Positions 9,533-18,315 of a DNA stretch of 64,000 nt are shown one piece after another. Position numbers and translations under genes: made by a program. Under the pieces are notes generated by a model. The model searched no databases, was not told the origin of the DNA, and saw only the letters and a list, made by a program, of their open reading frames with translations. Each line of letters starts with the position of its first letter. The stretch's first letter is position 1. Source of the DNA: Prochlorococcus sp. MIT 1300 (lineage in GTDB: Bacteria > Cyanobacteriota > Cyanobacteriia > PCC-6307 > Cyanobiaceae); NCBI RefSeq assembly GCF_034092375.1, contig NZ_CP139302.1, positions 1,240,001-1,304,000 of the forward strand. The letters run 5' to 3'.

Positions 9533-9970
9533 TTAGGCCGCTTGTAAACTCCATTCTTCATCCAAAGTAGTTTTGCTTTGAGATTGTTTTTCAGGAATAT
9601 GAGATTGTTTTTGCTTCTCCAACTCTGATGGTTTTGCCCATTGGAGTAAACGTAATGCAAGGCGAAGATCGCCATCCATCCATGCCCTTATGGCCATTGC
9701 GCGTCGTGGGTCATAGAAGCGTTGACGCCTGTACCAATGGAAAGCTTCTTCATCAGATTTGTCACCATTACACGAAAGACATGCTGGCACACAATTTTCT
9801 GTAAGGCTTAACCCTCCTCTGCTGCGAGGGATAATGTGATCAATAGATTCAGAAGCTTTCCCGCAATAAATGCAACTCTTTTGGGTAAATGCATGTAGCG
9901 ATTGCCTCCACCTTCTAGCTCTTAATTTTGGGCAGAGATCATCGAGAAAAACCGCGTCTCTGTAGTGCAT
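9533..9970 (-). CDS. HNH endonuclease
   Basis: HNH-family nuclease of 145 residues. The core has CIYCGK (Cys33, Cys36), the catalytic DHIIPRSRGG (Asp44-His45), Asn59, and CLSCNGDK (Cys64, Cys67). The four Cys form the zinc-binding knuckle typical of this class. The N-terminus is basic (RARRWRQSLHAFTQK), fitting DNA contact. The C-terminal 50 residues are a low-complexity Gln/Lys/Ser tail. It is divergent from the SNF2-type helicase at 10154, with 183 bases between. HNH proteins serve restriction, homing, repair or phage defence, and the substrate is not given by the sequence. Confidence 0.9.
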   Translation of the reverse strand: MHYRDAVFLDDLCPKLRARRWRQSLHAFTQKSCIYCGKASESIDHIIPRSRGGLSLTENCVPACLSCNGDKSDEEAFHWYRRQRFYDPRRAMAIRAWMDGDLRLALRLLQWAKPSELEKQKQSHIPEKQSQSKTTLDEEWSLQAA

Positions 9971-10153
9971 CCGAGGTTATCGGTTGAAGTCAGTTTGCCT
10001 TGATTGAAGAGTAAGTCAATGTTTGTTTTGTTCTATTTACAGTTCTAGTTCTTTGCTTGCTAACTTTCTTGCCAGATTCTCTAAAAGCAGTAAATTTGTT
10101 TTTACTCTCAAACTGGATTTGTTCTTACGTCTTTAACTCGTTGTTCTCTGGGC

Positions 10154-11722
10154 TTGACCTCAGGAGGTTTGATAAAAGTATCGTTTCCTTTTGATGCGGT
10201 TACTCATGCTCAATTACGCAGAATTAGGCCTCGAGGTTATTGGCGGGGTTCTCGAGTTGGCTGGGAATTTCCCTTGGCTGCAGCTAACAGTCTTCAAAAT
10301 TATTTAGGGAACAGATTTGTAGTTGAAGAAGAATTAACTAATTGGTTGTCTTTGTTTAATCATCCCTTACCTCCTTTGCCCAGGCATAGGTTTTTAATTT
10401 CAGAGGGAGATTTAGACAAAGAGTTATTAGATGGTCGCCATCCCCTTTCGCACCAGCGTGTTGGTGCTAGATGGTTGTTGGCTAGGCGAGGGGCGGTACT
10501 GGCGGATGAAATGGGGCTTGGAAAGACTTTGACAGCACTTTTAGCTGCTAGGGCAATGGTGCGAGCAGCAAATGTCAAGGTAATGGTTATTGCTCCAGTA
10601 GGTCTCCACAATCATTGGCTTTATGAAGCTAAAGCTTTGGGATTATCTATTCATTTGCAAAGTTGGGCCAAATTGCCCAAGGAGTTGCCAAAAGCTGGAA
10701 CAGTTTTAATCGTTGATGAGGCACATTTTGCACAAAACATTAAGGCAAAAAGAACTCAAGCAATGTTGCGCCTCGCTCGGCATCCACGTTTACGAGCAAT
10801 ATGGTTGATCACTGGAACACCATTTAAGAATGGCCGACCTTCACAGCTGTTTCCACTATTAGCTGCTATCGATCACCCTTTAGCTAGAGATCAAGTCAAT
10901 TACGAAAAGTCTTTTTGTAATGGTCATTGGGTAGAGAAACAAGGCCGCCAAGTTTGGGATTGTTTAGGTGTAAGTAATTTGAGTATTCTTCGTCAGTTAA
11001 TTAGACCTTTGTTTTTAAGCCGTAGAAAACAGTATATTTTGGACTTGCCTCCCAAATATCGATTTGATCATAAAGTTGTTTTAACTGACTCTCAGGCGCT
11101 TGGTTTTGACCATCGAATTGACTTAGTGATAGATGATTATCGTAGAAGAGTTCAAGAAGGCTTAGTTTCGTCAGATGCAGAATCATTAGCAATTTTAACT
11201 TCTTTGAGAAGAATTGGCTCCGAGTTTAAATTGCCAGCTGTGAAAAAGTTTTTAGAAGATAGACTTCGCAAATCTGAGGCAGTAGTTATTTTTAGCAATT
11301 TTGTAGAGCCATTGGAATTGCTTCAAAGTAGCCTCGGGGGAGAACTCCTGACAGGTCGTCAGAAACTTGTAGAACGAGAGGAAGCTGTAAATAATTTTCA
11401 AGGAGGATCTAGTTCTTTGCTATTTGCAACTTTTGCTGCTGGTGGCTTAGGTTTTACTTTGCATAAGGCAAGGCATGTGGTTTTACTTGAGAGACCTTGG
11501 AGTCCTGGAGATGTTTTACAGGCTGAAGATAGATGTCATAGAATTGGTATGGATTCTGCTCTTAATATTCATTGGTTTAAGTTGGGTTTTGCAGATCAAT
11601 TGGTAGATGCTCTAGTTTCCACAAAAAATGACACCATAGAAGTTTTGCTAGGTCATGATAAGTTGCGCATCAAGCGTCAATCATTGGCAAAAATGTTGCT
11701 TAGTTGTGTGCAGGATGCCTGA
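10154..11722 (+). CDS. SNF2-family DNA helicase/translocase with HARP-like N-terminal domain
   Basis: SF2/SNF2 ATPase of 522 residues. Motif I is LADEMGLGKTLTALL (Lys124), motif II is DEAH (188-191), motif III ITGTPFKNG. Motifs V-VI are FAAGGLGFTLHKARHVVLLE and QAEDRCHRIGM. Residues 7-56 (KVSFPFDAVTHAQLRRI...YW...GWEFPL) resemble the HARP domain of annealing helicases such as SMARCAL1, by inspection only. The start is uncertain: TTG at 10154 is used here, while AGGAGG at 10162-10167 lies too close to the next TTG (10169) but could serve a start a few codons in. It is divergent from the HNH nuclease gene. The 3' end overlaps the convergent lipoprotein gene by 46 bases. Confidence 0.88.
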   Translation: MTSGGLIKVSFPFDAVTHAQLRRIRPRGYWRGSRVGWEFPLAAANSLQNYLGNRFVVEEELTNWLSLFNHPLPPLPRHRFLISEGDLDKELLDGRHPLSHQRVGARWLLARRGAVLADEMGLGKTLTALLAARAMVRAANVKVMVIAPVGLHNHWLYEAKALGLSIHLQSWAKLPKELPKAGTVLIVDEAHFAQNIKAKRTQAMLRLARHPRLRAIWLITGTPFKNGRPSQLFPLLAAIDHPLARDQVNYEKSFCNGHWVEKQGRQVWDCLGVSNLSILRQLIRPLFLSRRKQYILDLPPKYRFDHKVVLTDSQALGFDHRIDLVIDDYRRRVQEGLVSSDAESLAILTSLRRIGSEFKLPAVKKFLEDRLRKSEAVVIFSNFVEPLELLQSSLGGELLTGRQKLVEREEAVNNFQGGSSSLLFATFAAGGLGFTLHKARHVVLLERPWSPGDVLQAEDRCHRIGMDSALNIHWFKLGFADQLVDALVSTKNDTIEVLLGHDKLRIKRQSLAKMLLSCVQDA

Positions 11723-12057
11723 CGAATTCTGAATTCTGCTTTAAGGATTGGATCATTAAAATTATCTTGTGACTTAATTAGTTTTGTTGCTGCAAGAACA
11801 TCTTCACATGCTTTTTCCTTGTTATTATTTAAGATGTGTAAAAGGACTCGATCATTAATTAAAAAAATATTAGCGGGATATTTTTTGATTAATTCATCAC
11901 ACAAGGCGATAGAAGATCCAATAGATTCAATATTAAGTTTTTCAAGGCAACTGTTTTTGTTGTCTCGATTGCTTCTGATCTCATTGAAATCACAACCTGC
12001 AATCGCAAGCAACAAGCCTGTGCAGAAGATATTAATTAGCCTTTGATAATTCTTCAA
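11677..12057 (-). CDS. putative lipoprotein, unknown function (126 aa)
   Basis: The N-terminus KNYQRLINIFCTGLLLAIAGC is a type II signal peptide with lipobox AIAGC at residues 18-22, so the mature protein should be a lipid-anchored periplasmic or outer-membrane protein. The rest is helical and Lys/Asn-rich, with paired Cys and a TPR-like flavour (SIALCDELIKKYP, KEKACEDVLAATKL), but no domain is certain. It overlaps the upstream exported-protein gene by four bases (ATGA-type, 12054-12057), implying coupling. Its 3' end runs 46 bases into the SNF2 gene on the other strand. Confidence 0.7.
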   Translation of the reverse strand: MKNYQRLINIFCTGLLLAIAGCDFNEIRSNRDNKNSCLEKLNIESIGSSIALCDELIKKYPANIFLINDRVLLHILNNNKEKACEDVLAATKLIKSQDNFNDPILKAEFRIRQASCTQLSNIFAND

Positions 12058-12470
12058 TAGCTATAACGATCCCTGCTTCCTTTTTTCTTAGAATTAATAC
12101 TTTTGTCTTGGATTTCGGATTCACTTATGTTGCTATTAGTGATTGGGGTTGCCCCTCCAAAGAGATCACCAAGATAGCTTCCACAGTTTGGATATGTTGT
12201 TGGCTCCTGGACTACAGCTTCAGTAATCATCACTGCCGCGTGTCTTGGAGATGTTTTGAAGAGCCCATTGGATTGTCTTTTGATCAAGGCATATGCGGCC
12301 CTCCAGCTGACTTCATGTTCATTTCCATTGTCACGCATATAACAATAAATCTGGGCTCCTTTTTCACTTGTGTCTCTTGGAGAGGCTTGGCCTAACTGGG
12401 TTAGGAGGTTCATGCCAGCCATGCTGATTAGGGTAATGCAGAAGAAAATCCTTTTTGGATTTAGGAACAT
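12054..12470 (-). CDS. putative exported protein, unknown function (138 aa)
   Basis: Begins with a signal-peptide-like segment (IFFCITLISMAGMNLLTQLGQA, about residues 9-30). The mature part has YCYMRDNGNEHEVSWRAAYA and SPRHAAVMITEAVVQ, then PNCGSYLGDLF, and a charged Ser/Lys-rich tail. Two Cys (in YCYM and PNCGSY) may pair outside the cytoplasm. I take it as a conserved picocyanobacterial protein of unknown function. It is first in a two-gene unit with the lipoprotein at 11677-12057, which it overlaps by four bases. Confidence 0.7.
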   Translation of the reverse strand: MFLNPKRIFFCITLISMAGMNLLTQLGQASPRDTSEKGAQIYCYMRDNGNEHEVSWRAAYALIKRQSNGLFKTSPRHAAVMITEAVVQEPTTYPNCGSYLGDLFGGATPITNSNISESEIQDKSINSKKKGSRDRYSY

Positions 12471-12532
12471 TGGTTAAAAGCAAAGCAGTATCCATCAACG
12501 TATCGATTTCTTAGTTTGTGTCCAGAGTTTAT

Positions 12533-13066
12533 TTATGGATTCATAAGACCCAGAGGCCCCAAAAGCCTAACTATTAATGGAAGTAAGAGTAGAACTGTTA
12601 TTAATCTGACGGCATGTAGTGCTGCGACAGCTGCTCCTACTCCTAATTCTGCTCCCACTAGGCTCATTCCACTTATTCCCCCAGGAGCAGCTCCTAGAAG
12701 AGCTACTAAAGGATCTAGCCCTAATAACCTGCTACTCCAAAGCCCAACAACAATTCCTGTCAAAACTAGAGTAGTGGTAATCAGAATTGCTGGGCGCCAA
12801 AGTGTTTGTAGTTGTTCGAATGATTCTCTTGTAAGCCCTGTACCAATGACAGTTCCTATAGCTATTTCTACAGCTGTTCTAGTACCTACAGGCCATTGTG
12901 CTGCATCAAGTCGACCGCTAAGGCTTACAAAGCCTGCGCCGAGTAATGCGCCTGCCAAAGGTGCAGCAGGAATACCGGTAAAGAGCATTAATAGGCCAAT
13001 CGTTGTTCCACCTAATAGGTAAATAAGCAAATTTGATAATTGAAGAGTCATGATTAAATTCTGCAT
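12533..13066 (-). CDS. AbrB-family membrane protein, single repeat (half-size)
   Basis: Integral membrane protein of 177 residues belonging to the AbrB duplication family (once annotated 'ammonia monooxygenase', an obsolete label). Successive hydrophobic segments include LLIYLLGGTTIGLLMLF, AAPLAGALLGAGFVSL, VEIAIGTVIGTGL, and the Gly-rich LLGAAPGGISGMSLVGAELG that marks the family. E. coli AbrB contains two copies of this unit in about 350 residues. Here only one copy is present, so a dimer or a partner half may form the complete membrane unit. The transported substrate is unknown. It stands alone, divergent from the gene at 13168. Confidence 0.8.
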   Translation of the reverse strand: MQNLIMTLQLSNLLIYLLGGTTIGLLMLFTGIPAAPLAGALLGAGFVSLSGRLDAAQWPVGTRTAVEIAIGTVIGTGLTRESFEQLQTLWRPAILITTTLVLTGIVVGLWSSRLLGLDPLVALLGAAPGGISGMSLVGAELGVGAAVAALHAVRLITVLLLLPLIVRLLGPLGLMNP

Positions 13067-13167
13067 TTTGTAAGTTTGCCTGGATATGAAATTTTTACCA
13101 GATGCTTTTTTAAGACTTGAGGTCTTTGAATCTTTGTGTTGTTATCGGAGCAGGTTATTTTTCTTCT

Positions 13168-13446
13168 ATGACCTCTTCTTGTTCTTTTCGCATCACTCGT
13201 ACCACTGAAGATCTTGCTCAGACAGTCTCTGCTCTTTCTCAGAGATTGGTGAAACTAGAACAAAAGCAAGAGTCTTTGGAATTGCTCTTGAGGCAACGCC
13301 AAGTTGAGCCTGATCCTGAGGAGATGGCAATGCTTGATGGAGTCGATCAGCTTTTGTTGGAATGTAAAGAGCTTTTAGATGGCTCAGAACAATTAAATGA
13401 GGAGGATGACTCATGGTCTTGTGATGAAGACAATATTGCTGCTTGA
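13168..13446 (+). CDS. small coiled-coil acidic protein, unknown function (92 aa)
   Basis: From the ATG at 13168: MTSSCSFRITRTTEDLAQT, then a heptad-like helix (LSQRLVKLEQKQESLELLLRQRQ) predicted to form a coiled coil. An acidic C-terminal half follows (EPDPEEMAMLDGV, NEEDDSWSCDEDN). No enzyme motif is visible. An earlier TTG at 13117 is possible, but the upstream residues look unrelated. It ends 41 bases before the next small gene on the same strand. Confidence 0.6.
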   Translation: MTSSCSFRITRTTEDLAQTVSALSQRLVKLEQKQESLELLLRQRQVEPDPEEMAMLDGVDQLLLECKELLDGSEQLNEEDDSWSCDEDNIAA

Positions 13447-13487
13447 AGGCCTCTTTAGGTGGCAAAATAAAAAAAATAAAGGCAACC

Positions 13488-13709
13488 ATGGCTTCTACCA
13501 TTTCTGCCTCAGGCTTTAACCATTCACCTCGATCTAATTTGTCTAAGACTGCCTTTACCACAAAGGCTTTCTATGAGGGTGGCCATCAGTTAGAGAAGCT
13601 TGAATTTGCTTTGGCAATTTCTGAAGCTCGTGGAGATCAAATTCGTTCAGCAGTGCTAAGAGCTAAAATTGCCGATCTAGGAGGAAATGTTGAGGAGCCA
13701 GGTACCTGA
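13488..13709 (+). CDS. small conserved hypothetical protein (73 aa)
   Basis: Read from the ATG at 13488: MASTISASGFNHSPRSNLSK, a polar start. A helical core follows (FYEGGHQLEKLEFALAISEARGDQIRSAVLRAKIADLGG). The core resembles short helical proteins conserved in marine picocyanobacteria, with no known function. An in-frame TTG at 13443 would add 15 Lys-rich residues and is less likely. It lies 41 bases after the coiled-coil gene, so the two may share a transcript. Confidence 0.55.
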   Translation: MASTISASGFNHSPRSNLSKTAFTTKAFYEGGHQLEKLEFALAISEARGDQIRSAVLRAKIADLGGNVEEPGT

Positions 13710-13880
13710 ATTGATTATTTTCCCTTTCAAAAAATTTGACTTGTTGCTTTAAGATCTTTTAATCTTGAGAGGTGTTTATCTTCGATGTCCCTTTCTGCAT
13801 TGATTCCAGGTTAAACTTCTCCAATAAACGATTTTTTTAGCACAATTTTGACATCTATTCTTGTGAGATCCCAATTCACA

Positions 13881-14072
13881 ATGAAAGCTCCAAGCGAACA
13901 GCGTGAGGCTTATATGAACGCTGCCGATAATTTATTTGATTCTGCTTGTGCACAAGCAGAATCAGGTGATCTTCAGGGAGCAGGTGTTTTGATTCTTAAA
14001 GCACTTGATCAGGAAAGAAGAGCAGGTGGAGTTGGTCCTCAGGTTTTACAGTTGATAAAACCAAGGTCTTGA
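13881..14072 (+). CDS. small conserved hypothetical protein (63 aa)
   Basis: Read from the ATG at 13881: MKAPSEQREAYMNAADNLFD, then CAQAESGDLQGAGVLILKAL and a basic C-terminus (QERRAGGVGPQVLQLIKPRS). The pattern suggests two helices of a small all-alpha protein. The 171-base gap before it, with a TTGACT at 13736-13741 and TTTAAT about 16 bases on, may hold its promoter. No function can be given. Confidence 0.55.
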   Translation: MKAPSEQREAYMNAADNLFDSACAQAESGDLQGAGVLILKALDQERRAGGVGPQVLQLIKPRS

Positions 14073-14165
14073 CTAGTTGCCTTTTTTACTTAGTTATAAT
14101 TTTATCTATAATTAATTTACAGGATTGATCTTAAGAATAATCCACTGGAATAAATTTAGTATTGA

Positions 14166-14237
14166 AGCGGGTGACCGGACTCGAACCGGCGACGTTCAGC
14201 TTGGGAAGCTGACATTCTACCACTGAATTACACCCGC
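14166..14237 (-). tRNA. tRNA-Gly(CCC)
   Basis: On the minus strand the sequence folds as a cloverleaf. The acceptor stem GCGGGTG pairs with CACCCGC. The anticodon stem TCAGC/GCTGA encloses the loop TTCCCAA (anticodon CCC). The T arm is GCCGG-TTCGAGT-CCGGT with the invariant GTTCGA. The discriminator base is T at 14166. It reads the GGG glycine codon. No CCA is encoded. The upstream side holds an AT-rich TATATA stretch that could be its -10 region. Confidence 0.95.
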
Positions 14238-14286
14238 ACACTTTATATATTACTGCTATCTAGCAATAGAGCTTTCTAGGTGATAT

Positions 14287-15432
14287 TTAGTGAAGTATTT
14301 TCTGCGCAGCTGCTAATCCTGCCCCCATATTATTGTTAAGTCCTAGCGTCTGCAGGGTTGCTTCTATTGAGGCTATTGCAGTTAGAAGGTCTCGATCACT
14401 AACAAATCCAAGGTGGCCTATCCTGAAAATCTTTCCTTTTAAGTGGTCTTGCCCTCCAGCCAGGAGGATGTCATATCGATTTTTAATTTCTTTGCGCAGA
14501 ACTTCTGCATCAATATTATTCGGTACAACTGAGGTAATTGCTGGGCTGCCAAAGCCATCAGCAGCATATAAAGACAGTCCAATAGCCTTCATACTTGCTT
14601 GTGCTGCCGCTCGGTGACGAGCATGCCGATTGAAAATTGCATCTAATCCTTCTTCCTCCATCATTGCTAATGCTGCTTCAAGCGCAAAGTAGAGGTTGAC
14701 TGCAGGTGTAAATGGGTTGCTATTTTGGGCAGCAGTTTTTCTATATGGCTTTAGGTCCAAATAAAACTTTGGCAGGTTTGATTTGTCTGATGCTTTCCAA
14801 GCTTTTTCACTCATAGCGACAAAGCTGAGTCCTGGTGGCATCATGTATCCTTTTTGAGAACCAGATGCAACCACATCTAGACCCCATAAATCCATTGGAA
14901 CATTGCATGCACCCAGGCTTGTGACACAATCAGCAATCATTAATGCAGTGCCATGAGAATTAACGTATTTACTTATCTTTTCTAAATCATTGAGAACCCC
15001 AGTTGATGTTTCCGAGTGAGTAATAATCACACCTTTAATTTCTTTTGAGGTATCTGATTCAAGTGCTTGCTTGAAAATATCAGGATCAAGAGGTTGGCCC
15101 CATTCGGCTTTTATAACTTCGACATCTAGCCCATAAGACTTAGCGACTTTGACCCACCGTTCCCCGAATTTGCCATTGCTCCCACATAAAACTTTATCGC
15201 CGTAGCTGAGAGTGTTGATGATTCCTGCTTCCATTGCTGCAGTGCCGCTACCGGTTATCACAACAACGTCATTGGATGTTTGATGCAGCCAACGCAATTG
15301 TTCATTGGTACGTTTCACTATGGTTTGGAACTCCCCACTTCGATGTCCGATTGGGTGACGCCCCATTGCTTTAAGGACTGTTTCTGGTACTGGTGTTGGC
15401 CCAGGAATCATTAGGGTGAGCTTGTCCTTCAC
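14287..15432 (-). CDS. class V aminotransferase (serine/alanine-glyoxylate type)
   Basis: PLP-dependent aminotransferase of 381 residues. N-terminal motifs are MIPGPTPVPETVLKAMGRHP and GHRSGEF, then VVVITGSGTAAMEAG. The cofactor Asp is in ADCVTSLGA, and the Schiff-base lysine is Lys194 in ASGSQKGYMMPPGL. Close to serine-glyoxylate or alanine-glyoxylate aminotransferases, which recycle photorespiratory glyoxylate; cyanobacterial members were also annotated as 'soluble hydrogenase 42 kDa subunit', a misnomer. A photorespiratory or serine-metabolism role is inferred. It sits next to tRNA-Gly(CCC) and is divergent from cbiD. Confidence 0.88.
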   Translation of the reverse strand: MKDKLTLMIPGPTPVPETVLKAMGRHPIGHRSGEFQTIVKRTNEQLRWLHQTSNDVVVITGSGTAAMEAGIINTLSYGDKVLCGSNGKFGERWVKVAKSYGLDVEVIKAEWGQPLDPDIFKQALESDTSKEIKGVIITHSETSTGVLNDLEKISKYVNSHGTALMIADCVTSLGACNVPMDLWGLDVVASGSQKGYMMPPGLSFVAMSEKAWKASDKSNLPKFYLDLKPYRKTAAQNSNPFTPAVNLYFALEAALAMMEEEGLDAIFNRHARHRAAAQASMKAIGLSLYAADGFGSPAITSVVPNNIDAEVLRKEIKNRYDILLAGGQDHLKGKIFRIGHLGFVSDRDLLTAIASIEATLQTLGLNNNMGAGLAAAQKILH

Positions 15433-15486
15433 GGTCTCATGGCTAACACTTGAACATCTTAAAAAACCATCTACTTAGTTAGTCCT

Positions 15487-16671
15487 TTGAGAGAAATTTT
15501 CTCCCCCAGAAAAACTAGATTCACATTACCTATTTGGGTCGCAGCGGCAGCGCGAGCTGCAACTCAAGTACTAATCGGGATGAGTTTTCAGTCTGAACAA
15601 GAGCTTTGCATCCCTAATGAGAAAAAGAAAATTTCTGTTTCTGTTGCATCGGCAGCCAAGGTTGGGACATGTGATGGGGCCTTGGGGATTAGTTTTTGTC
15701 ACTCTGGGTTAGGACTTGACTTAACCCAAGGTTTGGAGGCTTGGGTATATGTTCAGTGGGATGAGGAACACATATATTCCAATGCTTTAGAAGCATCCCA
15801 GATCGAAAATAACCATCAATTTTTTAGTCTGGTGCCTGGGACTGGTGTAGGACGTTATCAAGTGGATGGATCTATTTGTGCTTCTAAATTTGCCTATGAT
15901 TTGTTGAAAATTAATTTAAGACCTTTAGTTCCTATTGGTCGTTACCTAAGATTAGAGGTTGTTTTCCCAAAAGGCAGTGATCTTGCGGCAAGAACAAGTA
16001 ATGAATCTTTTGGAGTAGTTGATGGATTATCGTTAATAGGAATTACAGCAGAAGCTCAAGTTAGCGCTTCTCCAGAACAGCTTAATAAGAATCTAGAAAA
16101 ACTTGCAAGTATAACTGACCATAAGGGTTTTGATGGCTTCCTAACTTTGGTTATAGGCGAAAATGGGCTCGATTTGGCTGCTAGCACAGGTTTAAATGTT
16201 CATCCGATTTTAAAAACAGGTAATTGGGTAGGCCCTTTATTGATCGCTGCGGCAAAGGCGAATGTGAAGCAGTTAGTGTTGTTTGGTTATCACGGTAAAT
16301 TAATTAAATTAGCAGGTGGCATATTTCATACACATCATCATTTGGCTGATGCTCGACTAGAGATTTTGAGTGCCTTAGCACTGCGTACAGGCTTGCCTGT
16401 GGACTTAATAAAATCTCTTATTAGTTCTGATTCGGTTGAGCATGCATTTAAAACCTTGACATCTATAGATCCTTTGTTGTCAAAAAGGCTTTGGGAACAG
16501 CTTGCTGGAGAAGTGGAGAGAAGAAGTTCTGAGTATGTTAAACGTTATTGCGCAAGCAAAATGTCTATTGGCTCCGTTTTATTTGATCGTTCTCGCAAGG
16601 TTAGAAGAGTTGGTCCAGTTGGTTTGGAACAACTATCAAGCTTGGGAATCAGGTCTTTGTGTTCCAGTTGA
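15487..16671 (+). CDS. cbiD: cobalt-precorrin-5B C1-methyltransferase CbiD
   Basis: Methylates C1 of cobalt-precorrin-5B with SAM in the anaerobic route to cobalamin or pseudocobalamin. The 394-residue frame shows the CbiD N-terminal pattern in TLPIWVAAAARAATQVLIG and the central PLVPIGRYLRLEV and SPEQLNKNLE. The C-terminal half has VLFGYHGKLIKLAGGIFHTHHHLADARLE, the family's most conserved stretch, seen at residues 275-303. The start is a TTG at 15487; a later ATG would cut into the conserved region. No cobalamin riboswitch is visible in the 54-base gap upstream. cobH, another corrin gene, is at 48.3 kb. Confidence 0.9.
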   Translation: MREIFSPRKTRFTLPIWVAAAARAATQVLIGMSFQSEQELCIPNEKKKISVSVASAAKVGTCDGALGISFCHSGLGLDLTQGLEAWVYVQWDEEHIYSNALEASQIENNHQFFSLVPGTGVGRYQVDGSICASKFAYDLLKINLRPLVPIGRYLRLEVVFPKGSDLAARTSNESFGVVDGLSLIGITAEAQVSASPEQLNKNLEKLASITDHKGFDGFLTLVIGENGLDLAASTGLNVHPILKTGNWVGPLLIAAAKANVKQLVLFGYHGKLIKLAGGIFHTHHHLADARLEILSALALRTGLPVDLIKSLISSDSVEHAFKTLTSIDPLLSKRLWEQLAGEVERRSSEYVKRYCASKMSIGSVLFDRSRKVRRVGPVGLEQLSSLGIRSLCSS

Positions 16672-16728
16672 GGAACTATTAACTAATCTAAGTTTTAGCA
16701 AGGCTGGTTTTTACGATTTTTCGTTCAT

Positions 16729-18315
16729 ATGTCTGATTCCATCTCTCAAGCTCAAAGAGAGCCTGCAATAGTAATTCTTGATTTCGGCTCACAGTACTCT
16801 GAGCTCATTGCACGGCGCATCAGGGAAACAGATGTCTATTCATTGGTGATTAGTTACGGCACCTCCGCTAATGAATTAAAAGCCTTGAACCCTAAAGGAA
16901 TAATTTTGAGTGGAGGCCCTAGCTCTGTGTATTCAGAAGGGGCTCCTCTGTGTGATCCAGCGATATGGGATCTAGGTATTCCAGTGCTTGGAGTTTGTTA
17001 TGGAATGCAGTTGATGGTGCATCAGCTAGGAGGTGAGGTTCAGCCTGCTACAGGGAAAGCTGAGTATGGGAAAGCACCTCTTTATGTAGATGATCCAACA
17101 GCATTGCTTACTAATGTCGAGAGTAGTTCCACAATGTGGATGAGTCATGGTGATGCAGTTAAAAAGTTGCCAAAAGGTTTTGTGCGTTTAGCACATACTG
17201 CTAATACATCTGAGGCTGCAATCGCTTCTCATGAATCTGGTCTTTATGGGGTTCAGTTTCATCCTGAAGTTGTCCATTCTGTCGACGGAATGGCATTAAT
17301 TAGGAATTTTGTTTATAATATATGTAATTGTGAACCGGATTGGACTACCAGTGCATTTATCGAAGAGGCTATAACTCAGGTAAGGAACCAGGTTGGAGAA
17401 AAAAGGGTTTTACTTGCATTGTCTGGAGGGGTAGATTCTTCTACATTGGCTTTTTTATTGCATCAAGCCATTGGAGATCAGTTGACTTGTATGTTTATAG
17501 ATCAAGGCTTTATGCGTAAGGGTGAGCCTGAATTCCTAATGGAATTCTTTGATAAAAAATTCCACATTAATGTTGAATATATTAATGCACGTCAAAGGTT
17601 TATAACTAAACTAGAAGGCATTATTGACCCTGAAGAAAAGCGCAAAGTAATTGGCGCTGAGTTTATTAGAGTTTTTGAGGAAGAAAGTAATCGCTTAGGC
17701 CCTTTTGATTATTTAGCACAGGGAACTCTTTATCCTGATGTAATAGAAAGTGCAGGCACTAATGTAGACCCAAAGACTGGTGAAAGAGTTGCCGTTAAAA
17801 TTAAGAGTCATCACAATGTAGGTGGTTTACCTAAAGATTTGCAATTTAAATTAGTTGAGCCTTTGAAAAGACTCTTTAAAGATGAGGTAAGGAAAGTTGG
17901 CCGCTCTTTAGGCTTACCAGAAGAAATAGTTCGCAGACATCCTTTCCCTGGCCCAGGGCTGGCAATTCGTATTTTGGGAGAGGTTACAAATGAAAAATTA
18001 AATTGTTTGCGAGATGCAGATTTTATTGTTCGAGAAGAAATTACTAATGCTGGTTTATATCACGATATTTGGCAGGCTTTTGCCGTTTTGCTTCCAGTGT
18101 ATTCAGTTGGAGTTATGGGAGATCAAAGGACATATGCATGGCCAATTGTAGTTAGATGTGTCTCCAGTGAGGATGGTATGACTGCAGATTGGTCAAGACT
18201 GCCCAATGATCTATTAGAATTAATATCAAATCGTATTGTAAATGAGGTGAAAGGTGTTAACAGAGTAGTCCTAGATATTACCAGTAAACCTCCTGGAACA
18301 ATTGAGTGGGAGTAA
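16729..18315 (+). CDS. guaA: GMP synthase (glutamine-hydrolysing)
   Basis: Converts XMP to GMP using glutamine and ATP. The 528-residue protein has an N-terminal class I glutamine amidotransferase (nucleophile Cys in [15 protein letters not shown], His/Glu in FHPEVVHS). Next comes the ATP pyrophosphatase loop [15 protein letters not shown] and the C-terminal dimer domain ending in [13 protein letters not shown]. All catalytic elements are present. The stop TAA overlaps the ATG of the next gene (TAATG), so a membrane protein is translationally linked to guaA. Confidence 0.97.
   Translation: MSDSISQAQREPAIVILDFGSQYSELIARRIRETDVYSLVISYGTSANELKALNPKGIILSGGPSSVYSEGAPLCDPAIWDLGIPVLGVCYGMQLMVHQLGGEVQPATGKAEYGKAPLYVDDPTALLTNVESSSTMWMSHGDAVKKLPKGFVRLAHTANTSEAAIASHESGLYGVQFHPEVVHSVDGMALIRNFVYNICNCEPDWTTSAFIEEAITQVRNQVGEKRVLLALSGGVDSSTLAFLLHQAIGDQLTCMFIDQGFMRKGEPEFLMEFFDKKFHINVEYINARQRFITKLEGIIDPEEKRKVIGAEFIRVFEEESNRLGPFDYLAQGTLYPDVIESAGTNVDPKTGERVAVKIKSHHNVGGLPKDLQFKLVEPLKRLFKDEVRKVGRSLGLPEEIVRRHPFPGPGLAIRILGEVTNEKLNCLRDADFIVREEITNAGLYHDIWQAFAVLLPVYSVGVMGDQRTYAWPIVVRCVSSEDGMTADWSRLPNDLLELISNRIVNEVKGVNRVVLDITSKPPGTIEWE

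Noticed and set aside
15433-15486. Possible cobalamin riboswitch before cbiD
   Set aside because: Only 54 bases are available and no B12-box sequence is visible.
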